This document shows positions 9,109 to 18,120 of a DNA stretch of 64,000 nucleotides, piece by piece. Source of the stretch: Opitutia bacterium (GTDB taxonomy: Bacteria > Verrucomicrobiota > Verrucomicrobiia > Opitutales > Opitutaceae). Under the pieces are notes generated by a model. It did no database searches. It was given only the letters and a program-made list of their open reading frames with translations, and was not told the DNA's origin. The position numbers and the translations under genes were made by a program. How positions within the stretch are numbered: position 1 is the stretch's first letter; every line of letters begins with the position of its first letter. The DNA lies in assembly GCA_016217545.1 (NCBI GenBank), contig JACRHT010000004.1:186001-250000 (forward strand), in the 5' to 3' direction.

Positions 9109-9849
9109 TCAGTTTTGCATCGCCACCGCGCGACGACGCTGACGAACCACCGCGACGGCCCCAAGCGCGAGAGCGCCAAAAATCGCAGCATAGGTGGAGG
9201 GCTCAGGCACGGCGGAAACCGCCGACACAGAAAACTGGAACGGCGTGGCCGTTGCAGAAAAGGTCGGCAGCACTCCCGCCGTGGTAATGGAGCCGGTGTA
9301 GCCGGAGTTGCCGATGGTCCATCCGGCGCTGCTGGTTTCGGCGGTTGAGGAGGTGTAAGTCGGATGGAAAATCACGCCATTGGTGCTCGATGCGGCGACC
9401 CACCAGTAGGTCGTGTTCGCACTCAATACCGTCGAGCCGGCGGAGGTGTAGGAGAACGTGCCGTTACTCGGCGCCGTCGAACCGGAAAGCGTTTCGATCA
9501 ACGTCCCCGGCTGCGCGCCCGCACTGGAGTAAAGCTTGAGAGAGAATGTCGTGTTGTTGAAATTCATCGTGTCGAAGTTCACGGTGATGCTACTCAGCGT
9601 GCTTTCGGCGGCCCCGGTGGTGAATGTCTCAGCGGCGTAGATGTAGGTGAAATTTCCCGGAGAGCCGGAAACATAAACGCTACCGGAACCCGTCTTGGTC
9701 TCGGCCAGATTCGACAGGAGGACTTGGGCCCGAGCATCACTCGCAGTGCACGCCCAGAGAATCAGGCCACAGAGCAAGAGTGCCGCTTGGTGGCTCACGC
9801 GGGTAAGGCCGGTGCGGGACGCGGTGCGATCAGAGAGATGGATGGACAT
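9109..9849 (-). CDS. PEP-CTERM sorting domain protein (1)
   Basis: 246 aa secreted protein. A long signal peptide (about 1-42, with QAALLLCGLILWACTASDARA) is followed by a Thr/Ser/Gly-rich beta-type domain with the choice-of-anchor style (FTTGAAESTLSSITVNF, TYWWVAAS). The C-terminal sorting signal is VPEPSTYAAIFGALALGAV plus a basic RQRRRA tail. PEP-CTERM tails are recognised by exosortases and link the protein to exopolysaccharide production or the outer surface; no exosortase gene lies in this window. It has its own terminator and shares an upstream promoter-like motif with the second PEP-CTERM gene. The mature function is unknown. Confidence 0.9.
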   Translation of the reverse strand: MSIHLSDRTASRTGLTRVSHQAALLLCGLILWACTASDARAQVLLSNLAETKTGSGSVYVSGSPGNFTYIYAAETFTTGAAESTLSSITVNFDTMNFNNTTFSLKLYSSAGAQPGTLIETLSGSTAPSNGTFSYTSAGSTVLSANTTYWWVAASSTNGVIFHPTYTSSTAETSSAGWTIGNSGYTGSITTAGVLPTFSATATPFQFSVSAVSAVPEPSTYAAIFGALALGAVAVVRQRRRAVAMQN

Positions 9850-9893
9850 GTATTTGTGTGTGCTGCGTTGAGATGTGGGTGACCGAAACGGGG

Positions 9894-9929
9894 AGCCTAA
9901 CAGCTCCGCACCGACCCGTCCTGTCGTTT
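9894..9929 (-). promoter_or_regulatory. Two-block motif upstream of PEP-CTERM gene 1 (putative promoter)
   Basis: Read on the minus strand: AAACGACAGG (9929-9920), 16 bases, then CTGTTAGGCT (9903-9894), 44 nt before the ATG at 9849. The same two blocks with the same 16-nt spacing lie before PEP-CTERM gene 2, with 19 of 20 positions identical while the spacers differ. A -35/-10-like promoter for a dedicated sigma factor, or an operator, fits. The sequence does not match the sigma-54 TGGCAC/TTGC consensus. Confidence 0.6.
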
Positions 9930-10042
9930 ACCGACTACAAGCCGGAGTCGCCGGCCACCGAAACGAATCAGTGCCGCCCGGCGAAGGGGCGGCGTCTTCG
10001 CGAAATTCGCCACGACACTGCAGGAGCGCAGTCGGCCAACGC

Positions 10043-10080
10043 CCCAAAACAAAACCCCGGCCGCGCGCGGCGAGCCGGGG
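10043..10080 (-). terminator. Rho-independent terminator of the second PEP-CTERM gene
   Basis: CCCCGGC (10055-10061) pairs with GCCGGGG (10074-10080) around a GC-rich loop. On the minus strand it is followed by TTTTGTTTTGGGG. The outer stem is identical to that of the terminator after the other PEP-CTERM gene. It lies 22 nt past the stop at 10103. Confidence 0.88.
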
Positions 10081-10102
10081 TGATGCGAAAGGAGGGCGAG
10101 AA

Positions 10103-10789
10103 TCAGTTTAGCACCGCCACCGCGCGACGCCGCTGGCGGATCACCGCGACCGCACCGAGCGCCATCGCGCCAAAGATCGCCGCGTAGGTCGAGGGCTCGG
10201 GCACGGCGGAAACGCCCATCGGCGTGACGTAGCCGTTCGCGTCAATTTGCGCGGCGCCACCCATCGAGTAGCCCGAAAACACGATGTGGCTCAGCTCGGT
10301 CGAAGTCAGCGCCGAGGCGCTGGTGCCGAAGCGAATCACGTCCGAACCTGCCTGGTAATTGGCGACCGTGAAACCTTCGACGTAAAAGTTCGAAAATCCG
10401 CTTCCCACATTGAGGGTCGAATTTCCTCCACCGAAATCAAACGTCGTCACCGCCGAAACGATGAAAGCGTTGTTGGCGACGCTCAGAGTGTTGCCGGCGA
10501 GAGCGAAGTTATACGCCCCGTTCGCAGAGATGTAGAACACGTCCAACGATACATTCTGCGTGAAGGTGAGCGTGCCCCCCGTGTTGGAGCCGAACGTCGC
10601 GGCGTTGCCGGAGAAAGTGTCGGTGTAGGGACCATGCTCGTTCGGGGACCAATTCGCGCTCGTGCTCCAGTTGCCGGAGCCGCCGCCCCAGAAAAGGCTG
10701 GCCGGGCCGGCGTGAGCGGACGCTGCGATCGTCAAAGCCGCCAGCCAACCGGCTGCGGCGCGAATCAAGGTTTGTTTGGACAGGTGCAT
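10103..10789 (-). CDS. PEP-CTERM sorting domain protein (2)
   Basis: 228 aa secreted protein. The signal peptide (about 1-27, LAALTIAASAHA) is followed by a beta-helix-like, Gly/Asn/Thr-rich region resembling the starts of autotransporter-associated repeat proteins (LFWGGGSGNWSTSANWSP). The C-terminal sorting signal VPEPSTYAAIFGAMALGAV plus RQRRRA is nearly identical to that of the neighbouring gene. The bodies of the two proteins are unrelated, so only the sorting tail and expression signals are shared. It is monocistronic, with its own terminator. The function is unknown; a surface or matrix protein is likely. Confidence 0.9.
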   Translation of the reverse strand: MHLSKQTLIRAAAGWLAALTIAASAHAGPASLFWGGGSGNWSTSANWSPNEHGPYTDTFSGNAATFGSNTGGTLTFTQNVSLDVFYISANGAYNFALAGNTLSVANNAFIVSAVTTFDFGGGNSTLNVGSGFSNFYVEGFTVANYQAGSDVIRFGTSASALTSTELSHIVFSGYSMGGAAQIDANGYVTPMGVSAVPEPSTYAAIFGAMALGAVAVIRQRRRAVAVLN

Positions 10790-10847
10790 GGAGTGTGTTC
10801 GCGAGCCGGCCGCGAACCATGAGGGAAGCGGGACTCACTCAGCACTC

Positions 10848-10883
10848 AGCCTATCAGAGCGCCGTGAAGTCAGCCTGTCGTTT
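10848..10883 (-). promoter_or_regulatory. Two-block motif upstream of PEP-CTERM gene 2 (putative promoter)
   Basis: On the minus strand: AAACGACAGG (10883-10874), 16 bases, then CTGATAGGCT (10857-10848), 58 nt before the ATG at 10789. It matches the motif before PEP-CTERM gene 1 in both blocks and spacing. The first block is also one arm of an 8-bp palindrome (10874-10895). Confidence 0.6.
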
Positions 10884-10895
10884 TTCGACGACAGG
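10874..10895. terminator. Palindrome after valS
   Basis: CCTGTCGT (10874-10881) pairs with ACGACAGG (10888-10895) around a 6-nt loop, 24 nt past the valS stop. It has no clear T tract on the minus strand, so termination is uncertain. Because it contains one block of the PEP-CTERM motif, it may instead be an operator. Confidence 0.45.
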
Positions 10896-10918
10896 ATAAA
10901 TGCGACCTGATCGTCGGC

Positions 10919-13738
10919 TCAACCGAGCGCGCCGAGCAGGCGCTGCACCTCGGCTTGCTTGGCCTTGAGGTCGGCGAGTTGCTTGCGCGCGCCTTCGAGG
11001 ACGGCGGGCGGAGCTTTCGAGACGAAGGCTTCGTTGCTCAGGCGCGCTTCGGTGCCGGCGATGTGCTTCGCGAGCGTCTCGTTCTCCTTCGTGAGGCGCG
11101 CCTTCTCGGCGGCGGTGTCGCCGGTGGCGAGCTTGCGAATGAGATTCCACGTGCCGTAGGGCGTGACGCTGGCGGGCGCGTTGGGCGAGAGCTTGCCGCG
11201 CGTGACCGTGGCGGCGCCGAGCATGCGCTTGAGCTTGGCCATGTTCGTCTCGAGCACGGCCCACTGCGCGTCGGCAGCTTCGACGACGAACTCGGAATCC
11301 TTCTTCGCCGCCTCGCCGTTCTCAGCCTTGAAGGCGCGGAGTTGCGAGGTGACTTCCTTCAACCGGCCGACTTCGGCGGCGGCGGCCGAATCGATGCGCA
11401 AGCCACGCGTCGCGAGTTCGGACTCAAGCGCCGCGCCGGTCTCGATGCGCACGTCGCGCATGAGGAACTGCGCATCGGTGCCGTAGCCGAGCAAGTGCCA
11501 GAGTTCCTCGGTGATGAACGGCGTGAACGGATGCAGCAGCAGCAGCGTCTGGCGCAGCACGAGATCCTGAATCGCGAGGCAGTTGGCCTTCGTCGACGCG
11601 TCCTGGAGTTTGGCTTTCGAGACCTCGACATACCAGTCGCAGAAGTCGTTCCAGAAAAATCCGTAGAGCGTCTGCACGGCGTTGCTGAACTCGAAGTTCG
11701 CGAACGCGGCCTCGACGGCGCGGGTCGTGGCGAGCAGGCGCTCGAGGATGGCGTGGTCGTCGGCGTCGAACTTCGCGGGCTCGAGCCGCGCGAGCACGGC
11801 GGCGAGCGAGGAGTTGTCGGCGCTGTCGCCGCTCATCTGGCGGAAGCGGCAGGCGTTCCAGAGTTTGTTGCAGAAATTCTTGCCGCTCTCGATGCGGTCT
11901 TCCTGGAAGCGGATGTCCTGGCCTTGCGGCGCGATGGAGATGATGCCGAAGCGCAGGCCGTCGGCGCCGTAGCTGGCGATGAGATCGAGCGGATCGGGCG
12001 AGTTGCCGAGCGACTTCGACATCTTGCGCCCCTGCTGGTCGCGGATGATGCCGGTGAAGTAGACGTCGCGGAAAGGAATCCGGCGACGCAGCTCCGCTGC
12101 GTCGAGCTGAGAGCTGAGAGCTGAGGGCTGAGAGCCGGAAGTGCCGCTGCCCTGCTCTGAACTCTTGGCTCTGAGCTCTGAGCTACCCGTGTATTCCAGT
12201 CCCGCCATGATCATGCGCGCGACCCAGAAGAAAATGATGTCCGGGCCGGTCACGAGCGTGCTGGTCGGATAGAAATAATCGTAGCCGCGCTCCTGCATCT
12301 TCGCGGCGTCGGGCCAGCCGAGCGTGGCGAACGGCCAGAGCCAAGACGACGCCCACGTGTCGAGCACGTCGTCTTCCTGCACCCAGTTTTCCGGATCGGC
12401 GGGTCCGGCGAGCGAGACGTGGACTTTCGTCGCGTCGCGCAGGTCGGCTTCGGTGAGCTTCTCCTTGTCGAGTCCTTTGCGATACCAGACGGGAATGCGG
12501 TGCCCCCACCAGAGCTGACGGCTGATGCACCAATCCTGGATGTTCTCGAGCCAGTGCAGGTAAACTTTCGACCAGCGCTCCGGGTGGAACTTGATGTGGC
12601 CGTCGCGCACGGCGGCCTTCGCCTCCTCGACGCGCGGATACTTGAGCCACCATTGCCACGTCAGGCGCGGCTCGATCGGCACGTCAGCGCGCTCGGAGAA
12701 GCCGACGTTGTTCTCGTAGGGCTCCTCCTTCACCAGCGCGCCGCGCTCCTTGAGAAGTTCGGCGGCCTTCTTGCGACCGGCGAAGCGATCCATGCCGGCG
12801 AGTTCGGGGCCAGCGAGCTCGTTGAGCGTGCCATCGGCGTTGAGCACGTCGATCGGCGGGAGCTTGTGCCGCTGGCCGATCTCGAAATCGACCTTATCGT
12901 GTGCGGGCGTGATCTTGAGCGCGCCGGAGCCGAATTCCTTGTCCACGGCGCTGTCGGCGATGATCGGGATCTCCGCGGTGGGGCCAAGCGGGCGGCGCAC
13001 CTTCTTGCCGATCCAGCCGGCGTAGCGCGGGTCGTCGGGATGCACCGCGATCGCGACGTCGCCGGGAATCGTCTCGGGGCGCGTCGTCTTGACGGTGATG
13101 AACTCGCCGGGCGCGTCCACGCGCTCGTAGCGAACTTGATAGAGGAAACCCTTCGCGGGTTTCATGATCACTTCCTCGTCGGAGAGCGCCGTGAGCGAGA
13201 CCGGGCACCAGTTCACCATGCGCTTGCCGCGGTAAATGTGGCCCTTGGCGAAGAGATCGACGAACACGTTGAGCACCGCCTGCGAGTAGTGCGGGTCCAT
13301 CGTGAACTGCGTGCGGCTCCAGTCGCACGACGCGCCGAGCGCCTGCAATTGCTGGAGGATGATGCCGCCCTTCTCCTCGCGCCACGACCAGACCTTCTCG
13401 AGGAACTTCTCGCGGCCGAGGTCGCGGCGGTGGAGTTTCTGTTTGCGCAGCTCGCGCTCGACGACGGTCTGCGTCGCGATGCCGGCGTGGTCGGTGCCCG
13501 GGAGCCACATGGCCTCCTTGCCCTCGAGGCGGGCGCGGCGGATGAGGATGTCTTGGATCGTGTTGTTGAGCACGTGGCCCATCGTGAGCACGCCCGTGAC
13601 GTTCGGCGGCGGGATGACGATCGTGTAGGGATCCTTGCCGGGCGTGACGCGACCCGCGAAGGCATCGGCGGCCTGCCAGGCGGCATACCACTTCTTCTCA
13701 ACGTCGCGCGGTTCGTAGCTCTTGGTAATCGAGGCCAT
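10919..13738 (-). CDS. valS: Valyl-tRNA synthetase
   Basis: 939 aa class I aminoacyl-tRNA synthetase charging tRNA-Val. The HIGH-type motif is PPPNVTGVLTMGHVLNN, the KMSKS loop is GRKMSKSLGNSPDP, the editing CP1 domain is intact (TTRPETIPGDVAIAVHP), the anticodon-binding domain starts near residue 640 and the C-terminal coiled-coil arm ends the protein. Between the Rossmann half DIIFFWVARMIMAG and FRDVYFTGIIRDQQG the protein carries about 30 extra residues rich in S, Q, L and A (including SALSSQL). They are encoded by a two-armed inverted repeat at 12104-12187. The reading frame survives, so the enzyme is presumably active with a surface loop. A single-copy essential role is expected. Confidence 0.97.
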   Translation of the reverse strand: MASITKSYEPRDVEKKWYAAWQAADAFAGRVTPGKDPYTIVIPPPNVTGVLTMGHVLNNTIQDILIRRARLEGKEAMWLPGTDHAGIATQTVVERELRKQKLHRRDLGREKFLEKVWSWREEKGGIILQQLQALGASCDWSRTQFTMDPHYSQAVLNVFVDLFAKGHIYRGKRMVNWCPVSLTALSDEEVIMKPAKGFLYQVRYERVDAPGEFITVKTTRPETIPGDVAIAVHPDDPRYAGWIGKKVRRPLGPTAEIPIIADSAVDKEFGSGALKITPAHDKVDFEIGQRHKLPPIDVLNADGTLNELAGPELAGMDRFAGRKKAAELLKERGALVKEEPYENNVGFSERADVPIEPRLTWQWWLKYPRVEEAKAAVRDGHIKFHPERWSKVYLHWLENIQDWCISRQLWWGHRIPVWYRKGLDKEKLTEADLRDATKVHVSLAGPADPENWVQEDDVLDTWASSWLWPFATLGWPDAAKMQERGYDYFYPTSTLVTGPDIIFFWVARMIMAGLEYTGSSELRAKSSEQGSGTSGSQPSALSSQLDAAELRRRIPFRDVYFTGIIRDQQGRKMSKSLGNSPDPLDLIASYGADGLRFGIISIAPQGQDIRFQEDRIESGKNFCNKLWNACRFRQMSGDSADNSSLAAVLARLEPAKFDADDHAILERLLATTRAVEAAFANFEFSNAVQTLYGFFWNDFCDWYVEVSKAKLQDASTKANCLAIQDLVLRQTLLLLHPFTPFITEELWHLLGYGTDAQFLMRDVRIETGAALESELATRGLRIDSAAAAEVGRLKEVTSQLRAFKAENGEAAKKDSEFVVEAADAQWAVLETNMAKLKRMLGAATVTRGKLSPNAPASVTPYGTWNLIRKLATGDTAAEKARLTKENETLAKHIAGTEARLSNEAFVSKAPPAVLEGARKQLADLKAKQAEVQRLLGALG
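12104..12187. repeat. In-frame palindromic element inside valS (family A)
   Basis: The left arm GAGCTGAGAGCTGAGAGCTG starts at 12104. The inverted arm with CTCTGAGCTCTGAGCT ends at 12187, with a unique centre between them. An adjoining GACGCAG/CTGCGTC palindrome sits at 12085-12103. It is translated in frame in valS. Related arms occur in dnaE and in the RsmB-like gene. Confidence 0.8.
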
Positions 13739-13826
13739 GGGAGAAATTTAGCCGGCCAGTGAAAGCCGCCGCCCCGACCCTGACAAGCCCTGTTCCTGTT
13801 CCGCGCCGGCGAAGCCGGGAGGCGAT

Positions 13827-14705
13827 TCAGTTCAACTCTTCCAACTCGAACACCAACTGGTTGCGCGCGCTGACGGGCAGAGGCACGAACCGAGCCTGCG
13901 CCAGCGCCTCGCCGCATTCGTCGCTGAGCAGGAACCGGAGGAACGTCAGCAACCGCGGCGCCGCCTCGCGACGGAACGCGATGTAGAGGGGCAGCCGCCA
14001 CGGGTAACTGCCATCGTGCAACGCCTCGGCCGTCGGCAAGTGCGCCGGGTCCCGCACGCTCGGAGCGAGCGCGATGGCGCGCAATCCCGAGCCGGCCGAT
14101 GGCACCACGGGCACCAGGCCGATGGCGTTTTCGCTCGAGCGGACACGCTCGAGCACGCGTTCAAGCGAAGCGTAACTCGCGAGCGTCTTCATCTCGGCGC
14201 CGTTGAGCGCGAAACGGCGAAAGAGGGGCACGGTCAGCGCCGAGCCGGGAGCAACGGCGTTCACGGCGATCGTGCGCGTGCGCCAGTCGCCCGTCAGGCC
14301 GAGTTCGCCCCACAGGCTGACGCTTTGCGCACCGGTCGCCGCGAAAATGCCCTGCGCCTGCGCCAGGGTGAGTTGCGTGAGCGGCGCGGCTTCGTGAACC
14401 ACGATGACGGCCGGCTGGTAACCGAGCACGCGAACCACAAAGGGATCGCCGGGGGGATTTTCATCCGGCGGCAACGCAAACACGACCACGTCCGCGTCGC
14501 CGGCGCGCAAACGGTCCAGCCCCGGCCGTGTGCCGTCGAGACCGGCGGCGATATGAACGTCGTTTTCGCGGCCGAACTTCTCCAACGCGGACGTCAACGC
14601 GCCGCCGAGCAAATCCGAACCGGCGAGTCTGATTTCTGCGCCGCGCGTCACCAGCGCCAGCAGGCAGGCCCCGAGCAGCATGATCGCGGAACGGATCGAC
14701 TTCAT
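13827..14705 (-). CDS. PstS-like phosphate-family periplasmic binding protein
   Basis: 292 aa with a signal peptide (about 1-22, SAIMLLGACLLALVTRGAE) and a two-lobed type II binding fold. IRLAGSDLLGGALTSALEKF resembles the N-terminal strand and first ligand loop of PstS, and the GSALTVPLFRRFAL and SYPWRLPLYIAF segments match the PstS-like family. It has no lipobox. No pst permease or ATPase genes are nearby. Instead its start lies 2 nt after the stop of the Wzc-like kinase, so it belongs to the polysaccharide operon. A ligand-sensing or accessory role is more likely than phosphate uptake; this is inference. The gap to valS is 88 nt. Confidence 0.75.
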   Translation of the reverse strand: MKSIRSAIMLLGACLLALVTRGAEIRLAGSDLLGGALTSALEKFGRENDVHIAAGLDGTRPGLDRLRAGDADVVVFALPPDENPPGDPFVVRVLGYQPAVIVVHEAAPLTQLTLAQAQGIFAATGAQSVSLWGELGLTGDWRTRTIAVNAVAPGSALTVPLFRRFALNGAEMKTLASYASLERVLERVRSSENAIGLVPVVPSAGSGLRAIALAPSVRDPAHLPTAEALHDGSYPWRLPLYIAFRREAAPRLLTFLRFLLSDECGEALAQARFVPLPVSARNQLVFELEELN

Positions 14706-14707
14706 GG

Positions 14708-16867
14708 TCAGCGGTTCTTCGGGCGATCGGGTTCGGAAAACTGGAGTTTCTCCGTCGCGCGGCCGCGCGAGTCGGCCGGCGCGTCAGCCTTCCCCTCGCC
14801 TTCCGAGTAATAGGAATAGTTGGCCGTGTAGTAGCCGTAATCCTCGCCCGTGCCGGTGGGCACCTGGTTGAGCACGACGCCGATCACGCGCGCTTTCACG
14901 CCGTCGACGATCTGTTTCGCACGCAAGACCATGCTCGCCGGATTGCGCCGGTGCTGGATGAGCAGCACGGTCCCGTCAGTAACGCTGGCGAGCACGGAAG
15001 CGTCGCTGACGCCGATGATGGGCGGCGAATCGAAGAGGATCTTGTCGTAGCGACCCTTGAACTCGGCGATGAGCTCGCGGAGTTTGTTGGCGTAGAGCAG
15101 GCTCAGCGTCACGCCACCGCTCGCGCCGGCTGAAATCAAATCGAGGCCCGCGGCCTGCGGTTTCAGGCACTCCGTCCACGTGGCTTTGTCGAGCAGGACG
15201 TCGGTGAGGCCGGGCTCGCGGCTGACGTTGGCGAGTCGATGCTGGGTGGGGCGGCGCACGTCGGAATCGACGAGGAGAACCTTCTCGCCCGCGAGCGCCA
15301 TGGTCAGGGCGAGCTGGCGCAGCGAGGTGGATTTGCCCTCGCCGGGGCCGGCGGAGAAAATGCTGAGCGCGGTGGGTTGGCCGGCCTTCAGCGCGAGGTT
15401 CAGGTTCGTCTGCAGCACGCGGAACGGCTCCCCTTCGGGCGAGCCGGGTTCGTGCCGGGCGTCGGGCGCGGTTTGAAACGGAATCACGCCCAGGACGGGA
15501 AGCCCGAGCTTCGATTCGACGTCGGCGACGTTGCGGAAGCTGGTGTCGAAGAACTCCACGAGCACGGCGGCACCGACGCCGAGGATCAATCCGCACACCG
15601 TGGCGAAGAGGAGATTGATCGCCCAATTCGGTTTGGAAGCGAAGCGCGCGGGCTCGGCGGTGTTGAGGATCTCGATCGTCTTTTTCGGGACCTGGAAGTC
15701 GATCTCACGCTGGCGGAGCGTGAGCTTGAGCGTGGTGAGGAGGCGTTGCTCGTCCTCGAGTCTCGTCGCGGCCTCCTCGAAGGGGCGCATGCGCTCGCGG
15801 GCGGAGAGGATCTGGTCGACTTTGGCCTGGGCGAGCTGGCGCTCCAATTCGATCACGCGCGCCTCGGATTCCTTGAAGGCCATCTCGAGCGAGCTTTCGT
15901 AGCCGCGGAGCTGGTTGTCGAGTTGCTCCTGGATTTTCGCGCGGGCATCCACGGCGGAAATCAAATCCGGGTGCGCCTCGCCGAGGCGGCCCTTCAGGCG
16001 CGTGAGGTTCTGGTCGGCGACGAGGAAGGCCTGGAGGAGGTTCTGGATGTTGGGATCGGAAATGAGCTCGGAGTTGACGAGGTTGCGGCGGTCGGCGGTC
16101 GGGATGGTGCGGAAGCGCTCCCAACGCGTCTTGCGTCCGATGGCATCGACGCGGAGGGCGATGAGCGAGTTCTGCATCTGGCGCAGGCGCTCGATCTCCA
16201 TGTCGGAGTAGCGCTGGTTCAGATCGACGCCGGAGATGCCGAGGTCCTTGCGCAGTTTCTCCACGCGATCGCGCTGGGTGACGACGACGGTCTCCTGTTT
16301 CTCGAGTTCACCGCGGAGCTTGGCGAGGCCCTCGCGCTGCTCGGAGGTGGCAAGGTCGACGCGGTCGGCGGCGTAGACGCGGGCGATCTCGTTCGCGATG
16401 GCGGCGGCGAGTTGCGGCTCGCGGGCCTGGACGTTCAGCTCGATCAGCGAGGTCGCGCGGCGCGACTCGGGCGTGAACATTTTTTTCGTGAGGAACTGAT
16501 ACGTGATCGCGGACGGCCACGCGGCGCCGTCGCCGAACTGGCGGCCGAACACGTCGTTCAGTTTCAGGTTCTCGATGACGCGATAGAGGATCTTTTCCGA
16601 CTGCAGGATCTCGAATTGGTCCTGGATGAAATAGGGATCGTAGTAGGACGAGTTCTGGTTCTGGAAGAGCTTCACTTCGCTCTCGGGCTTCTCGACGCGG
16701 ATCTTGGCGGTGGCGAGATACCACTTCGGCAGGAGCGCGGTGACGCCGGCCGTGGTCACGAGCACCAAGCCGAACACCAGCAGCACCAAGGTCAGCCGCA
16801 GGCGGAGCAAGCCGACGAAATCAGTCAGTGTCGCGGATCCGTGGCCGGAAGCGGAGGACGATGCCAT
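14708..16867 (-). CDS. Wzc/GumC-type polysaccharide co-polymerase with C-terminal tyrosine autokinase
   Basis: 719 aa, the standard Wzc length. A first membrane segment (about 18-45, LTLVLLVFGLVLVTTAGVTALLP) is followed by a Wzz-type periplasmic domain with long coiled coils (about 60-400) and a second membrane segment (AINLLFATVCGLILGVGAAV). The cytoplasmic BY-kinase has Walker A GPGEGKST, Walker A' LLVDSDVRRP and Walker B ILFDSPP. A tyrosine cluster near the end (GYYTANYSYYSEGEG) fits the phosphorylated tail. It controls chain length and export of a surface polysaccharide. In the operon it follows an outer-membrane barrel (18-nt gap) and precedes the PstS-like protein. No Wza-type export protein lies in the window. 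Confidence 0.93.
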   Translation of the reverse strand: MASSSASGHGSATLTDFVGLLRLRLTLVLLVFGLVLVTTAGVTALLPKWYLATAKIRVEKPESEVKLFQNQNSSYYDPYFIQDQFEILQSEKILYRVIENLKLNDVFGRQFGDGAAWPSAITYQFLTKKMFTPESRRATSLIELNVQAREPQLAAAIANEIARVYAADRVDLATSEQREGLAKLRGELEKQETVVVTQRDRVEKLRKDLGISGVDLNQRYSDMEIERLRQMQNSLIALRVDAIGRKTRWERFRTIPTADRRNLVNSELISDPNIQNLLQAFLVADQNLTRLKGRLGEAHPDLISAVDARAKIQEQLDNQLRGYESSLEMAFKESEARVIELERQLAQAKVDQILSARERMRPFEEAATRLEDEQRLLTTLKLTLRQREIDFQVPKKTIEILNTAEPARFASKPNWAINLLFATVCGLILGVGAAVLVEFFDTSFRNVADVESKLGLPVLGVIPFQTAPDARHEPGSPEGEPFRVLQTNLNLALKAGQPTALSIFSAGPGEGKSTSLRQLALTMALAGEKVLLVDSDVRRPTQHRLANVSREPGLTDVLLDKATWTECLKPQAAGLDLISAGASGGVTLSLLYANKLRELIAEFKGRYDKILFDSPPIIGVSDASVLASVTDGTVLLIQHRRNPASMVLRAKQIVDGVKARVIGVVLNQVPTGTGEDYGYYTANYSYYSEGEGKADAPADSRGRATEKLQFSEPDRPKNR

Positions 16868-16885
16868 TGCGGCGGGGTAAGCCCG

Positions 16886-18061
16886 TCAGAACGAGAAGCG
16901 AGCCGAAACGCCGTAGCGCGTGCGGTCCTGGTCGCGGATCGGGTCGTCCGAAGCGATCTTGTCGGCATCGAGGGTGGCGCTGATCGTCCAGTTCTTCGTG
17001 GGCAACCAGGAGAGCGCGAGACCCACGCGGGTGGTGGTCTCGTCCACGTCGGCCACGCCGGTGCGGCCTTGGAGTTGCGACGGTTCCCAAGTCAGCGAAC
17101 CCGAAGCGGTGACCAACGGCGACAGCCGGTGCTGCACGTTCACGAAGAAGCGGCTCACCTTGGTGTCGGTGAAGCGAACCACGTCGGAGGCCTCTTCGAG
17201 CGTGTAAACGTAGCCGCCGGAGACGAAGGAATTCTGGCCATACGTGTAGCGCGTGCTGAGCTCGGCGTAGGGCCCGGTGGTCGAGGCGGCGCCTTCGCGC
17301 ATGCGGTCTTCGACGCCGCCGCGGAACGTGAGCGTGACCGCCTCGCTGGGATTGTAGTCGACGCCGCCGAGAACGAAGTGCGAGCGCTTGTCCTTCGTGG
17401 CGGAGCCGGCGTCGTAGGCGACGTTCTGGTAACGGTATTCGGCCGCGAGCTTCGTCACGGGCAACGCGGCGAAATTCACCTCCAAGCCCGCCAGCTGCTC
17501 CATGCGATCGAGCTGCGCGGCGAGCGTGCCGAGGTCGTAGGCGTAGTTGATGTTGCGATACTTGATCACCACTCCGGTCTTCGGGTTCGCCGCCGTGGTG
17601 AAGCGCGCGTTGAACTGGTTCATCTTGAACGACTGATCGGTGTTCAAGGTGAGGCCGGCCAGGAGCGACTGCGGGTTCTTCGAGATCTGGTAGCTGTCGC
17701 TGACGTCGATGTTGGTCGACGAGCTGAACGCGTGGGCCACGCGGGCGTTGAGCGCGTGGCTGGTGAGGTTCTTCTTGCCGGGCCGGTCGACGAAGTGGTC
17801 GAGGTTGAGATTGTAGCTCGCGGAAACGAAAGTCTGGTCGTCGACCGACGCGTTGTAAGCCACCGATGGGCTCACCGAATAAACCAAGCTGTCGATCTCA
17901 CCCGTCGCGGCGCCGAAAATGTTCGAGTCCTGATACACCGAAGCGCCCATCTGGAACGACAGCGCCTTGCCCTGTTCCTGCTCGGGAATCGGGGCATAGA
18001 CGGCAAAGCTCAGGGCGGGAAAAAGCACAGCCAACGCGGCCAGGCGAAGCGGAGTGTTCAT
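16886..18061 (-). CDS. Outer-membrane beta-barrel protein of the polysaccharide operon
   Basis: 391 aa. The signal peptide (about 1-20, LAALAVLFPALSFA) is followed by alternating amphipathic strands throughout (FVSASYNLNLDHFVD, RVGLALSWLPTKNWTISATL), ending in YGVSARFSF with a C-terminal Phe, the outer-membrane assembly signal. It resembles the beta-barrel proteins found in Wzx/Wzy and exosortase-linked polysaccharide loci (EpsL/GumB-neighbour type). ATG 18061 gives the signal peptide; ATG 18070 is possible. It is a probable part of the envelope-spanning export path with the Wzc-like kinase. The exact role is unknown. Confidence 0.82.
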   Translation of the reverse strand: MNTPLRLAALAVLFPALSFAVYAPIPEQEQGKALSFQMGASVYQDSNIFGAATGEIDSLVYSVSPSVAYNASVDDQTFVSASYNLNLDHFVDRPGKKNLTSHALNARVAHAFSSSTNIDVSDSYQISKNPQSLLAGLTLNTDQSFKMNQFNARFTTAANPKTGVVIKYRNINYAYDLGTLAAQLDRMEQLAGLEVNFAALPVTKLAAEYRYQNVAYDAGSATKDKRSHFVLGGVDYNPSEAVTLTFRGGVEDRMREGAASTTGPYAELSTRYTYGQNSFVSGGYVYTLEEASDVVRFTDTKVSRFFVNVQHRLSPLVTASGSLTWEPSQLQGRTGVADVDETTTRVGLALSWLPTKNWTISATLDADKIASDDPIRDQDRTRYGVSARFSF

Positions 18062-18120
18062 GGTCAACATCGGTGAAAAACCGATGCGCCAGCAAGCCGC
18101 CCGCCGGAGCCAGACGCAAA

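Noticed and set aside
12104-12187. Frameshift or pseudogene in valS
   Set aside because: The frame is open across the element, and both halves (DIIFFWVARMI before, RDVYFTGIIRDQQGRKMSKS after) are in the same frame, so it is an in-frame insert.
15239-18076. 945-codon open frame opposite the Wzc and barrel genes
   Set aside because: Antisense shadow with low-complexity E/L/R/G content; the minus strand carries clear Wzc and barrel signatures.
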